A stretch of 64,000 nucleotides of DNA from JABDMH01 sp965223165 (GCA_965223165.1 CBDCVQ010000020.1:1860001-1924000), one strand, 5' to 3'; shown: positions 25,285 through 34,257, counted from the first letter of the stretch. The notes: generated by a model from the sequence alone, not told the origin. Numbers and translations are program-made.

Positions 25285-26106
25285 TTACCAACTAATGCTT
25301 AAGCGCTGGTATCTACTATGGAGAAGATCTAAATATTTTTGTTGCATTTCATTTGACAGAAATGATTTCTCAATCAATTCTGTCAACGTTTCTTTCTGTT
25401 CAACTAGATTCTGTTCCTCTCTATTTAAGGTCTGCTGCGTCAGGTTCAAGCGTTCTGTGCCATAGTAGTCGAATAGCATTTTTCTGGTAATCTTGTTCTT
25501 TTTTCCCCGGATCGGCAAGGCAAATTCTGCTTCCGAGTTCTGCATGGAAATGGTTGAGTTTAGAAGATCATAAGCTGGACTCAGTTCAATCAGATCGCCT
25601 CTTGCGATCAGACTGAAGTTTTTTAAGTGCATGTCTTCATTGCCAGTGATATAGCAGAAGAGGACCCTTCTGAATAGTTTGCGCTTTTCACGGACTGGAA
25701 AAGTGCAATACTCTTCCAGCACTCGAACTAGAGTTTCCATCGAAGAGCGGTACTTAGTATCCCTTGTGTTGTGGGTAAGTTGCGCAAAGTCCTCAAGATG
25801 ATACTTTTTGTTTCTATGATATCTATCGAAGCGTTTTATGAAATAGCTCAGGCTGCCATCTTTTGAGTAGATTAGGCCAGTCAATGGCACTTCAATGCCG
25901 AACGCCCTGGCCATTTTCATGGTCAAGTCCTCATTTTCAGGTACTTCTAAGAAGACATCGCTTTGGGGTTTGATTATGTACGTCCCGCCCAGATCGACGA
26001 CGGTGAAGACTTCGTCCTTGACCGAGAGGGCTGCGCTGAGTTTTGGCTGAACGCCTTGGATGGACATTTTTCCGGCTCGAACCGCTGCTTCTCTTCTTTG
26101 TTCCAA
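25285..26106 (-). CDS. HipA-like kinase, 5' end incomplete, no partner
   Basis: A 273-residue HipA C-terminal-type kinase. Seen: MSIQGVQPKLSAAL (phosphate-binding loop), YIIKPQ with the ATP-binding lysine, the catalytic loop ITGNEDMHLKNFSLI, and the metal-site SPAYDLLNS. The frame stays open upstream to a stop at 26191-26193 and still matches the family (RYGRSGLNLLISRIKALKDF), but has no ATG, so the N-terminus seems to be lost or altered. TTG at 26106 is only a nominal start. No HipB-type antitoxin or HipA N-terminal subunit gene is adjacent. Confidence 0.8.
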   Translation of the reverse strand: MEQRREAAVRAGKMSIQGVQPKLSAALSVKDEVFTVVDLGGTYIIKPQSDVFLEVPENEDLTMKMARAFGIEVPLTGLIYSKDGSLSYFIKRFDRYHRNKKYHLEDFAQLTHNTRDTKYRSSMETLVRVLEEYCTFPVREKRKLFRRVLFCYITGNEDMHLKNFSLIARGDLIELSPAYDLLNSTISMQNSEAEFALPIRGKKNKITRKMLFDYYGTERLNLTQQTLNREEQNLVEQKETLTELIEKSFLSNEMQQKYLDLLHSRYQRLSISW

Positions 26107-26308
26107 CGCGGTGTATGGGAAATCCTTTAATGCCTTGATTCTGCTTATTAATAGATTTAACCCACTTCTACCGTATCGGGGACAGGAGCCCTATGGGGTG
26201 CCTTAAAGACGGGAGAGGAGCCGCCAACGAAACGGACTTGGCAGCGCCTCTTCCCGATGATCATGCATGGCGTTTAGACCAGCTGCGGACCGGACCAGCA
26301 AATAGGGA

Positions 26309-26518
26309 CTAGGCCGTAGCCGGCGGATTGTTCCGGTCTTGCCCTTCTGGAGGCTCCTTGGCTAAGTTGAAATAGCCATCTTGCACCCGGCTATGGAAAA
26401 AGGCATAATTCATTTCCACAGGGACGGGGACAAAGGGCAATCGTACTTTAATGCTATCCGGCGTCGCTTCCAGGACTCTCACCTCCACCGACCGGGTTGA
26501 CCTTTGATTCGACCTCAT
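26309..26518 (-). CDS. Small basic protein coupled to htrA
   Basis: A 69-residue product of unknown family. Its start overlaps the stop codon of the HtrA gene by 4 nt (ATGA), which suggests translational coupling. The first 45 residues look folded (RSVEVRVLEATPDSIKVRLP, then VEMNYAFFHSRV), while the tail is polar and Pro-rich. No signal or membrane segment. Function cannot be guessed beyond a possible link with the protease. Confidence 0.5.
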   Translation of the reverse strand: MRSNQRSTRSVEVRVLEATPDSIKVRLPFVPVPVEMNYAFFHSRVQDGYFNLAKEPPEGQDRNNPPATA

Positions 26519-28071
26519 AAGCCAAAAGCGTGGTAGTGATTGCCTGGGCGATCTTCGTACACACCCTCCATCATGATACCCCCTTTCTTGCCTTCCAATA
26601 TTTTGGCCAGGGCATCGACGGTCTTGACCGCCTTGCCATCCACTTTGGTGATGATAAAGCCTTCCCGGATATCGGTTTCGCGCCGAAGCTTTCCGGCAAA
26701 CAGCTCTGTGACCCGCACACCACCTTGTACGTTCAGTTTCTCTGCCGTCTCGGCGTCGATCGGTTCGAGATTTGCGCCAAGCACATTCAAGATCTCTTTG
26801 TGTTCGCGCTTGACCAGCGTGGCCTTACCTTCTCGGTTTTTGAGCACCACGTCGTAGGTGCTTTCCCGACCTTTTCGATTGATGGTGACTTTGACGCTGT
26901 CACCAGGACGGTGCCGTGCAATGACCTCCTGCAATCCGGGGGAGCTGACGATAGGCCGGCCGTCGATCGCGACAATCACATCCCCTGGCTTGATGCCGGC
27001 ACGTGCCGCCGCACTTTCGTCCAGCAAGCTGTCCACATACGCTCCTTCGGTGACCGAGAGATCCATTTCTCGTTGGAGGTTGCCATTCACCGTACGTATC
27101 ATAATGCCCAGTACGCCGCGCTGCACGACCCCGTACTCCTTCAAGTCATCCACCACTTTGCTGACAATGTTGGCGGGCACAGCAAACCCGTAACCACTAT
27201 AGGCACCGGTTGGACTGGCAATGGCGGTGTTGATGCCGACCAAGTCCCCATCCAAGTTGACCAAGGCTCCACCGCTATTGCCCGGGTTGATGGCCGCATC
27301 TGTCTGGATAAAGCTCTCTACCGCAAATCGCTCGCGTAGTAAGTTGATATTGCGGCCCTTTGCACTCACGATGCCAGCAGTTACGGTAGAGGTCAGATTA
27401 AACGGATTGCCCACGGCCAGCACCCATTCTCCAACCCTCACCTCGTCGGAATTGGTAAAGTCAACGGTGGTCAGGTTGTCTTCATGGATCCGAAGCAGGG
27501 CGAGGTCGGTCGTCGGGTCAGTGCCGACGATGGTGGCCTCGTAGCTTCTGTTGTCATGGAGGGTCACCTCGAGTTCATCGGCGTCGGCGATGACGTGATT
27601 GTTGGTCACGATGTAGCCTTCCGGGCTGATGATCACACCGCTACCCTGACCGACCTGCGGTTGGGGAGGCCTATTTTGCGGAGGCTCGTGTCTATAGAAA
27701 AATCGGCGGCCAAACAAATCCTCAAACGGATCACCTCGAAAGAACTCCTGCATGGGATCCTGGCGATCCGTGGATGCCTGCCGGTTTCTTTCCAGTCCTC
27801 GTACGGACTTGATGTGCACAACCGCATGCATCACCTGGGCGGCCACCTCGGTGAAGTCTAACGGGACGGGCTTTCCTTCGTCATCGAGGGTATAGCCCAC
27901 TTGACTCGTGATCGGACGGTCCACGTGCTCTATTTGTATGGTCTTGCTATCTCGGTCCACGAAATGGGAGTAGAGACTCATGGTCCCTACGGTAACAACC
28001 AGCGCAATCACACCCGCGAAAAGCAAGGTCTTGCCATGGACCGACGTCACGATGGGAATGTGTTTGCTCAT
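26515..28071 (-). CDS. HtrA/DegP-type periplasmic serine protease with two PDZ domains
   Basis: A 518-residue trypsin-fold protease anchored by an N-terminal helix (LLFAGVIALVVTVGTMSL, about residues 15-32). The catalytic triad is visible: His in VTNNHVIADADE, Asp in DPTTDLALLRI, and Ser in INPGNSGGALVNLDG. Two PDZ domains follow (about 325-410, with GIKPGDVIVAIDGRP, and about 430-510, with GFIITKVDGKAVKTVD). It degrades or chaperones misfolded envelope proteins. The downstream overlap with a 69-residue gene and the nearby Hsp20 gene give a protein-quality-control neighbourhood. Confidence 0.93.
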   Translation of the reverse strand: MSKHIPIVTSVHGKTLLFAGVIALVVTVGTMSLYSHFVDRDSKTIQIEHVDRPITSQVGYTLDDEGKPVPLDFTEVAAQVMHAVVHIKSVRGLERNRQASTDRQDPMQEFFRGDPFEDLFGRRFFYRHEPPQNRPPQPQVGQGSGVIISPEGYIVTNNHVIADADELEVTLHDNRSYEATIVGTDPTTDLALLRIHEDNLTTVDFTNSDEVRVGEWVLAVGNPFNLTSTVTAGIVSAKGRNINLLRERFAVESFIQTDAAINPGNSGGALVNLDGDLVGINTAIASPTGAYSGYGFAVPANIVSKVVDDLKEYGVVQRGVLGIMIRTVNGNLQREMDLSVTEGAYVDSLLDESAAARAGIKPGDVIVAIDGRPIVSSPGLQEVIARHRPGDSVKVTINRKGRESTYDVVLKNREGKATLVKREHKEILNVLGANLEPIDAETAEKLNVQGGVRVTELFAGKLRRETDIREGFIITKVDGKAVKTVDALAKILEGKKGGIMMEGVYEDRPGNHYHAFGL

Positions 28072-28180
28072 TGCGTCAAAACATTTTAAAGGTTACGAAA
28101 TGGAAGGGTAAGTGCCAGCCCCCGCCGGCAAGCTATGCAAAGACAGAAGGCCGGTCCATGGGACCAGCCCTCGTAGTTCA

Positions 28181-28629
28181 TTAGGCAATGGTGATTTGCC
28201 GTGGTGGCAAAGTCTTGGCTTCTTCCTTCTTCGGAATCAGGATGCGAAGCACGCCATTTTCATATTTCGCCTTGATCTTGGACTCGTCCACAATGGTTTT
28301 AGGCAAGTGAAACGAGCGGCTGAAAGATTGATAGCTAAACTCGCGTCGCGTGTACACCTGTCCCTCCTGGAGTTCGTTGGAGGTCTCCTTTTGAGAGCTG
28401 ATGGTCAGCGTTTCATGATCCAATTCGATATGAAAATCCTTCTTGCTCATGCCAGGCGCGGCCATCTCGACCCAAAAGCCGTCATTGCTTCAACAATGTT
28501 GACGGTGGGCAGGGTCGTGTTGGTTGACGAGAAATTGCGGAACCTCCCATCAAACAGATCCCTAGTGAAGAAGTCGTCGAAGAATTGGGGCATCACAGGC
28601 AGAAATGAATTTCTCTTCATCAGTGTCAT
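28181..28629 (-). pseudogene. Hsp20-family small heat-shock protein, split by a one-base frameshift
   Basis: The N-terminal frame (MKRNSFLPVMPQFFDDFFTR, then LPTVNIVE) and the C-terminal frame (FWVEMAAPGMSKKDFHIELD, then YENGVLRILIPKKEEAKTLP) form one Hsp20 alpha-crystallin protein of about 145-149 residues if one base is restored near 28486-28488. Both halves are well conserved, including the A-x-x-x-n-G-v-L motif (KAKYENGVLRILIP). The break is therefore recent or a sequence error. The product would prevent aggregation of unfolded proteins. ATG at 28629 or 28620 are the candidate starts. Confidence 0.8.
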
Positions 28630-28910
28630 AATACCAGATTTTAAAGGTTAAGCAATTGATTTAACTGAATAAAAAAATCGAAAAACGATTACAACATGGT
28701 TTATTAAACCGATCGTGCCTTCGCACATTTTAACCCCCATCAAATCCAGTGCCAGGGCCCCTCTGCCGAAATTTTGTCACTTTCTGGCGGTCATTCTTTC
28801 AGCTTCGGAAGTCCCGCTGTCGTCCAGGACGGACAATCTGACAGTTGCTGCAGAGACCTACATGGCTTTCCACTCAAACGCTGCAGACACTGGCCTCTCA
28901 TTACCTCAAC
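28630..28910. other. Intergenic region
   Basis: Upstream of the Hsp20 gene. No gene seen. A short AATCG-AAAA-CGATT hairpin lies at about 28675-28688. Confidence 0.5.
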
Positions 28911-28947
28911 AAAAAAAGGAGCCAGTACCAAACCGTACTAACTCCTT
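28911..28947 (-). terminator. Intrinsic terminator after the tRNA-Val pseudogene
   Basis: On the minus strand GGAGTTAGTAC / GTACTGGCTCC forms an 11-bp stem with minor G-U or mismatch positions around GGTTTG and is followed by seven T. It is homologous to the terminator at 29914-29953, so the tRNA and terminator were duplicated together. Confidence 0.8.
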
Positions 28948-28959
28948 TCTCTTCAGCGG

Positions 28960-29039
28960 TGGGCGATGACAGATTCGAACTGCCGACCCCTTGGGTGTAA
29001 ACCAAGTGCTCTGAAGCCGGTGAGCTGTGCCACATCGCA
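28960..29039 (-). pseudogene. Decayed tRNA-Val (TAC) duplicate
   Basis: The 3' two-thirds, including the anticodon arm (CTTGGTTTACACCAAG) and T arm (GTCGGCAGTTCGAATC), are identical to the functional tRNA-Val at 29965-30039. The 5' third (acceptor strand and D arm) is scrambled, so the acceptor stem cannot form. It is followed by a copy of the same terminator. A duplicated and decayed gene. Confidence 0.8.
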
Positions 29040-29109
29040 GGGTAAGGCGGTGATTATGAGTCATTCCTTGAGGGTCGGACGCTACCACCCGGTCGCCAGC
29101 CGGTAAAAC

Positions 29110-29523
29110 TTACTCAGGTACTGCTCGGCAGATTGATAACTCCTCCTTTATTACACAGTTTCGATATTGGCGAATGGCATCCAACAGTGCTTCCTGGTCG
29201 CCGCCAGCGATCTCTAGCATTGCCTTCCAAACGGCTGCAGAATGAGGCCCCTTGTACTCCAACACATCAGTAATAGGGCTGTCGTCGGCAATCGGCTCCA
29301 TGATGATGGCATCCCAAGGGCCGGTGTGGAAGCGATACACATCCACCTTTTTCCCTGCGGCTGAGTTACCACCGTTGAAATACTTCATTCCAATTTCCAT
29401 TCCTTTGTTCTCCATACCTGCCTTGAAGTCGATATGGCGAACCACATAAAGTTGACCATCTTGGGACCATGCGGAACAGTACAATAAAGTGAAGAGTGAT
29501 AGAAATGTGAGTCTACATAACAT
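29110..29523 (-). CDS. Small secreted protein of unknown function
   Basis: 137 residues from ATG 29523 (MLCRLTFLSLFTLLYCSAWS, a signal peptide cut near WSQ). The frame is open seven codons further. The mature part is soluble, with VRHIDFKAGMENKGMEIGMK and FHTGPWDAIIMEPIADDSP, and one cysteine pair near the C-terminus (RNCVIKEELSIC). I cannot place it in a named family, though the beta-alpha pattern recalls ferredoxin-like dimeric barrel proteins. It is monocistronic. Confidence 0.7.
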   Translation of the reverse strand: MLCRLTFLSLFTLLYCSAWSQDGQLYVVRHIDFKAGMENKGMEIGMKYFNGGNSAAGKKVDVYRFHTGPWDAIIMEPIADDSPITDVLEYKGPHSAAVWKAMLEIAGGDQEALLDAIRQYRNCVIKEELSICRAVPE

Positions 29524-29544
29524 GATTGTGAGGTTTAATGTCAT

Positions 29545-29913
29545 AGCTTAAAAGAGCATGACGGGCCCGAGTCTTCAAAGTTGCTAGGGGCCATCATAAT
29601 TCTGAATTTCAAGAAATTCTATTTGTTTATGATTGAGCGACCTGAAATGTCACCCAATCGGGACCATTATTTGATTTTGTTCAGATAGCATTTGCCGTTG
29701 GATAGTGAGCTGTCACATGCAGATCGAAGGAGTTGATTCGGATGGTCTTTGCACAACCCAGGCCCAGCGTTAAGGGATCGTGATTTGCCAAACACCCAAA
29801 GGGCTCCCCAGATGGATTCGAAGCCTTATGAAATCCGTTGCTTTTTGATGCTAATGGCGGTGCATCCAGACAGGGCGCTGGCTAACAGATATCGACAGCT
29901 CTTTGGACGCCTC
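29545..29913. other. Intergenic region
   Basis: No gene or structure supported between the small secreted-protein gene and the tRNA-Val terminator. Confidence 0.5.
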
Positions 29914-29953
29914 ACAAAAAAAAGGAGCCAGCACATGATCGTACTAACTCCTT
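29914..29953 (-). terminator. Intrinsic terminator of tRNA-Val
   Basis: Minus strand: GGAGTTAGTAC pairs with GTGCTGGCTCC (G-U and mismatch in the middle), followed by eight T. It lies 11 nt after the tRNA 3' end. Confidence 0.85.
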
Positions 29954-29964
29954 CTTTAGATTGG

Positions 29965-30039
29965 TGGGCGATGACAGATTCGAACTGCCGACCCCTTGGG
30001 TGTAAACCAAGTGCTCTGAACCAGCTGAGCTAATCGCCC
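29965..30039 (-). tRNA. tRNA-Val (anticodon TAC)
   Basis: The cloverleaf is complete: acceptor GGGCGAT / ATCGCCC with discriminator A, D arm AGCTCAGCTGGTTCAGAGC region, anticodon arm CTTGG-TTTACAC-CCAAG with TAC at the anticodon, and T arm GTCGG-CAGTTCGAAT-C. CCA is not encoded. It reads GTA, and probably other GTN, codons. Confidence 0.95.
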
Positions 30040-30180
30040 TTTTCTCCCTAAGACATGCCGCCCTGCGGGGAGGGCTGCAAATATAGGATCATCTGGGATT
30101 TGGTGCAAATTTATGTGATGGTGGAGCGCTGTCAGGGGGCGGTGTAATCGTTTGAATGTTTACAAGTTTAGAGGTGGATG

Positions 30181-30612
30181 ACATTGCACCGCGGAGGACG
30201 CCAAGTTTTCGCAAAGGTCGCAGAGCACAATCCAGGTGAAGTCAGTCCTTTGCGCACTTTGCGGTGAACTCTTTGGGCTTGACGCCCCATGCTATCCCTC
30301 TCGATTGCACCGCGGAGGACGCCAAGGTTTTCGCAAAGGTCGCAGAGCACAATCCAGATGAGTCAGTCCTTTGCGCACTTTGCGGTGAGCTCTTTGGGCT
30401 TGACGCCCCATGCTATCCCTCTCGATTGCACCGCGGAGGACGCCAAGTTTTCGCAAAGGTCGCAGAGCACAATCTAGATGGAGTCAGTCCTTTGCGTACT
30501 TTGCGATGTCTTTGCGCACTTTACGGTGAACTCTTTGGGCTTAACGCCCCATGCTATCCCTCTCGATTCCACCACGGAGGACACCAAGGCTTTCGCAAAG
30601 GTCGCGAAGTCT
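30181..30612. repeat. Tandem repeat, period 121 bp (three copies plus a partial)
   Basis: Units start with TTGCACCGCGGAGGACGCCA at about 30185, 30306 and 30427; a fourth, diverged start is near 30568 after a 141-bp interval containing a local duplication (TTTGCGTACTTTGCGATGTC). Conserved pieces include TTTCGCAAAGGTCGCAGAGC and CTTTGGGCTTGACGCCCCAT. Open frames in it show no family features. Confidence 0.9.
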
Positions 30613-30642
30613 ATTATTAGGTCGGTAGCTCGCAACCCACAA

Positions 30643-30735
30643 AACTCGCTAACCCACAACTCGCTAACCCACAACTCGCTAACCCACAACTCGCTAACCC
30701 ACAACTCGCTAACTCAGAACTCGCTAACTCAGAAC
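30643..30735. repeat. 15-bp tandem repeat, six copies
   Basis: CTCGCTAACCCACAA (later CTCGCTAACTCAGAA) repeats at about 30644, 30660, 30675, 30690, 30705 and 30720. It directly follows the 121-bp repeats and ends about 15 nt before the stop of the M28 peptidase gene. Such short arrays vary in copy number. Confidence 0.9.
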
Positions 30736-30739
30736 TGCT

Positions 30740-31723
30740 CTAAATGCTCGGGGGCTGCTCGCGATACAAGACCGCCAGGACGACTTGGCCGACGACGCGG
30801 AGGGTGGACTTATCAATGATGCTGATATCATCGCTGTGGGTGTGCCAATAATTGCCGAAGCGGCCCTGCGAGTGGTTGATGATGTCGATCATGGGTAGGC
30901 CGGCGATTTCATTGACGAAGCGGTGATCGTCGGTGATGCCATTGATCTGGGTGTTGACAAAATAGTGTCCGTAACCCATTTGATTAGCCAGACTCCAGAC
31001 TTTGTCGACGATGTGGCGGGCGTAGTGCAGCGAAAAGCCTTCCTTGGGGAAGGTCGCCCCTTTGGAGCCGACCATATCCAAGAGAATACCATATACAGGC
31101 CGATTTTGGGCAGGGAGATTCCTGGCCCAGTACTGTGATCCCAGGCACCAGGTCTCATCGGCACCACCACCATTTTGACCGTTGTCTTCTGCATCAAAGA
31201 AGACCAGATCCACGCCGATCTCCAGCGGGTTTTGCTGGACCGTGCGGGCGATCTCCAGGAGAACCCCTACGCCACTGCCACCGTCATCGGCACCTAAAAT
31301 GGGCTTATCTCTGCGAGCCGGGTCGGAGTCCTCTTCGGCGATGTGTCGTGTATCCCAGTGCGCAGCCAATAGTACGCGATGAGTCGCTGTGGGATTGATC
31401 CTGCTGATGATATTGGTGGCCGGAAAGGACTCGCCCGTGTATAGATCGGCCTGAAAGTTTTGTTCCTCGGTGGCGATGCCAAAGCTCTGGAGCTTACTCA
31501 CGATCCATTGGCGGCAGGCATCGTGACCCGCACTGCCCGGATTGCGGGGGCCAAAGGACAACTGCTGCTCGATATAGGCATAGGCGGAGTCCCGATTAAA
31601 GGCTGGGACGGTGACGGGCCGACTCGGTGGAGGGACGGTCTGCGAAGGCGCGTCCGACCCACAGGCAAAGCAAGTGAGCGCCAGGACGACAACCAAGAAG
31701 TACAGGTAAACTCGAAGCATCAA
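30740..31723 (-). CDS. M28-family zinc aminopeptidase or glutaminyl cyclase-like lipoprotein
   Basis: A 327-residue lipoprotein (lipobox TCFAC near residues 17-21) with the M28 fold. Zinc ligands are seen in LLAAHWDTRH, GADDGGSGVGVLLEIAR, FFDAEDNGQNGG and, near the C-terminus, IINHSQGRFGNYWHTHSDD. The last motif and the single-domain length resemble bacterial glutaminyl-peptide cyclotransferases as much as aminopeptidases, so the exact reaction is open. It is located in the envelope. It follows cysS by 6 nt, at the end of the leftward mutL run. Confidence 0.88.
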   Translation of the reverse strand: MMLRVYLYFLVVVLALTCFACGSDAPSQTVPPPSRPVTVPAFNRDSAYAYIEQQLSFGPRNPGSAGHDACRQWIVSKLQSFGIATEEQNFQADLYTGESFPATNIISRINPTATHRVLLAAHWDTRHIAEEDSDPARRDKPILGADDGGSGVGVLLEIARTVQQNPLEIGVDLVFFDAEDNGQNGGGADETWCLGSQYWARNLPAQNRPVYGILLDMVGSKGATFPKEGFSLHYARHIVDKVWSLANQMGYGHYFVNTQINGITDDHRFVNEIAGLPMIDIINHSQGRFGNYWHTHSDDISIIDKSTLRVVGQVVLAVLYREQPPSI

Positions 31724-31729
31724 AGCAAG

Positions 31730-33238
31730 TTATCGGTTGGCGGTCCATGTGGTGCCCTCCTTGCCGTCCTTTAACTGAACTTTAAGGGCGCCCAATTGGT
31801 CACGTATTTTATCGGCGGTCGGCCAATCCTTGTTTTCACGCGCAGACTTGCGCAGGTCAATGATCAGCTGCATGAGACCATCTACCAAGCCGTTTTGATC
31901 CGATGCTGTCTCGCCGGCTGCCTGCAGGCCAAATACATCAAAGAGAAAGGTCTGATAGACGGCCTTGAGATCTTCGAGCGTCCCGGGACTTAGTTGTCCC
32001 AGGTCCAGTTGGCCACCCTTGAGTGCATTGATCTTGGTGGCCAGTTCAAACAATCGAGCCAGGGCCTTGGGCGTGTTAAAGTCGTCCGCCATGTCCGTAT
32101 GTACACCAGCGATCATTTCCCGGATCTCATCATCCAAGGCTGAGTCTGCAGCAGTGCCGTCCGAAGGTGCCAGACCCTGCAAGATCTTGTGGGCGTCCAT
32201 CAGGCGGTGGTATCCCTTTTCGGCGGCCAGGAGTGCGTCATTGGTGAGGTCCAAGGTGCTACGATAGTGTGCCTGTAGCATAAAGAAACGCACCACCATG
32301 GGCGAAAATCCTTTGCTCAGGTGTTCGCTATCTCCGGTAAACAGCTGCATGGGGGTCACCGAGTTGCCTTCACTCTTGGACATCTTACGACCGTTGAGCA
32401 GCAGCATGTTGCTGTGCAGCCAATATTTGGCCGGCGTACAGCCACAGGCACCCTTGTTCTGCGCGATTTCGTTTTCATGATGGGGAAACTTCAGATCGTT
32501 GCCACCGCCATGAATGTCAAAATGTTCGCCCAGATACTTGGTGCTCATGGCCGAGCACTCCAGGTGCCAGCCTGGAAATCCGACGGACCAGGGAGATTCC
32601 CAGCGCATCAGGTGGCTGGGGTCTGCTTTGATCCAGAGTGCAAAATCGGATGGATGTCTCTTCTCGTCCTGCTTCTTGAGGTCGTCGCGGGTCTCCTGCA
32701 AGAGATCCTCCACCACCCGACCTGAGAGCTCGCCGTATTGATGTTTGTCTTGCATAAAGCTGGGCGTGTCAAAGTAGACCGATCCGGCAGCCTCGTACGC
32801 ATAACCATTGGCCAGGATCTGCTTGATCATATCTATCTGCTCAAGAATATGTCCGGTGGCACGGGGTTCGATGCTGGGAGGAAGCGTGTTAAACGTCTCC
32901 ATCATTGCGTGAAAACCGTTGGAGTATTTCTGCACCACCTCCATGGGCTCCAATTGGGCCAGGCGGGCCTTCTTGGAGATCTTGTCTTCGGCACCGACAT
33001 CCACGTCACCTTCTAGATGGCCTACATCTGTGATGTTGCGCACATACCGCACCTTGTATCCCTGCGAAAGCAGGTATCGGTAGATCACGTCAAAGCTGAC
33101 AAAGGTTCGGCAGTTGCCCAGGTGCACATCGCTATAGACGGTCGGGCCACAGACGTACATCCCAACGTAGCCGGGCGTCAGCGGTTCGAAGAGCTCGCGT
33201 TGGCGAGTTAGGCTGTTGTGTACGTACAGAGGGGTCAT
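31730..33238 (-). CDS. cysS: Cysteinyl-tRNA synthetase
   Basis: A 502-residue class I synthetase that charges tRNA-Cys. The zinc-site cysteine and first motif are in YVCGPTVYSDVHLGNCRTF (HLGN as the HIGH box). Further zinc ligands are GWHLECSAMS and PHHENEIAQ, and the KMSKS loop is GRKMSKSEGN. The C-terminal helical domain ends with the family-typical ADKIRDQLGALKVQLKDGKE. Full length. The ATG overlaps the last base of the endonuclease-exonuclease-phosphatase gene stop, so it is co-transcribed in the mutL run. Confidence 0.97.
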   Translation of the reverse strand: MTPLYVHNSLTRQRELFEPLTPGYVGMYVCGPTVYSDVHLGNCRTFVSFDVIYRYLLSQGYKVRYVRNITDVGHLEGDVDVGAEDKISKKARLAQLEPMEVVQKYSNGFHAMMETFNTLPPSIEPRATGHILEQIDMIKQILANGYAYEAAGSVYFDTPSFMQDKHQYGELSGRVVEDLLQETRDDLKKQDEKRHPSDFALWIKADPSHLMRWESPWSVGFPGWHLECSAMSTKYLGEHFDIHGGGNDLKFPHHENEIAQNKGACGCTPAKYWLHSNMLLLNGRKMSKSEGNSVTPMQLFTGDSEHLSKGFSPMVVRFFMLQAHYRSTLDLTNDALLAAEKGYHRLMDAHKILQGLAPSDGTAADSALDDEIREMIAGVHTDMADDFNTPKALARLFELATKINALKGGQLDLGQLSPGTLEDLKAVYQTFLFDVFGLQAAGETASDQNGLVDGLMQLIIDLRKSARENKDWPTADKIRDQLGALKVQLKDGKEGTTWTANR

Positions 33239-34257
33239 TAATCAGTTGTGAATTTTACTTGGCTGGATACGGGGAAGTGATCGGATGTACCAGTCTTCAA
33301 GATGTGGTGGTTTAGTACCTCAAAATTTTCATCCGCAAAAATATAATCTATTTTCAAACCAGGCAGGGCCCCTGCATAGGTACTGCCGATGCCCAATCCG
33401 CGGTCCTTGAAGTTGTCCGTGAGTACGCGACTAAACTGTCGATAGGTGTATGAAAAAGGGGTGTCATTAAAGTCGCCTGCCAGCAAAACCGGATGAGGGG
33501 ATTGGCTGAGGTGCTCCAGGATGTCGGAGGTCTGCGCCTGCCGCACCAGACTAGCCGCCTGATAGTTGCTGATCATCGACCGCACCTTGCTCAGGGCTTT
33601 GGTCCCTTCATGGATCTCGCCCATGATGGTGGATGCTTGCGAAGATATGCCATTGCTTTTCAGGTGTACGTTGTACACGCGCAGCTTGCCTTGGGGAGAC
33701 TCGATATCGATCCAGAGACAGCCATTGACCGATTGATCAAAATGGATCTGGCCCTGTCTTTCGATGGGAAAGCGGGAAAGAATGATCTTACCGTTCTTGA
33801 AATAGACGTGCGGCAGGTCCAAGTTTTGGGTGAGCAGGTCGACGTGTACGTCGGAGATTTCCTGCACACATAGGACGTCAGGACGGTTGCGCTCATCCAG
33901 ATTGTCCAGAAAGGAACGTAGATATTCTTTCTTGTTGTAGCTCTGGGCATTGTAGGTAGTGATGGTGAGGTGATCCGTGCCCGATGCCTGATTAAAATGA
34001 AATCCGACAAAACGGGTGATCTGTCCCCACCCCAAGAGCAGGGTGACTAAGGGCAACCAATACCACTTTTTGCGTAGCGACAGCCAAAAGAGGAACAAGA
34101 TCAGATTGAGCAGCAGCAGCCAGGGCATGAAAAGGCCAATCCCTTGTAGAAAGGCCAGCGAGTGGGGTGGAATGTAGGAGGCCAGGTAGCCGCCCAGCGA
34201 AAGTCCAGCGAGGAGGACATTGATGGCCGCGACGGCACCGAGAAACCATTTCATCAT
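33238..34257 (-). CDS. Membrane-anchored endonuclease/exonuclease/phosphatase-family protein
   Basis: A 339-residue protein with two or three N-terminal hydrophobic helices (about residues 5-25, 38-62 and 67-85) and then an EEP domain: ITTYNAQSYNKKEYL, PDVLCVQEISDVH with the metal-binding Glu, LLAGDFNDTPFSYTYR, and the closing GTSDHFPVSSQV with the catalytic His. The substrate could be nucleic acid or a phospholipid. The membrane anchor before an EEP domain is common in Bacteroidota. Its 5' end overlaps the upstream rhomboid gene by 4 nt. Confidence 0.88.
   Translation of the reverse strand: MMKWFLGAVAAINVLLAGLSLGGYLASYIPPHSLAFLQGIGLFMPWLLLLNLILFLFWLSLRKKWYWLPLVTLLLGWGQITRFVGFHFNQASGTDHLTITTYNAQSYNKKEYLRSFLDNLDERNRPDVLCVQEISDVHVDLLTQNLDLPHVYFKNGKIILSRFPIERQGQIHFDQSVNGCLWIDIESPQGKLRVYNVHLKSNGISSQASTIMGEIHEGTKALSKVRSMISNYQAASLVRQAQTSDILEHLSQSPHPVLLAGDFNDTPFSYTYRQFSRVLTDNFKDRGLGIGSTYAGALPGLKIDYIFADENFEVLNHHILKTGTSDHFPVSSQVKFTTD

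Noticed and set aside
28960..29039. Functional second tRNA-Val
   Set aside because: The 5' acceptor strand and D arm do not pair or align, so it is treated as a pseudogene.
30474..30704. Small gene with VSELW repeats on the minus strand
   Set aside because: It is a translation of the 15-bp tandem repeat and then of the 121-bp repeat; no start signal and no conserved fold.
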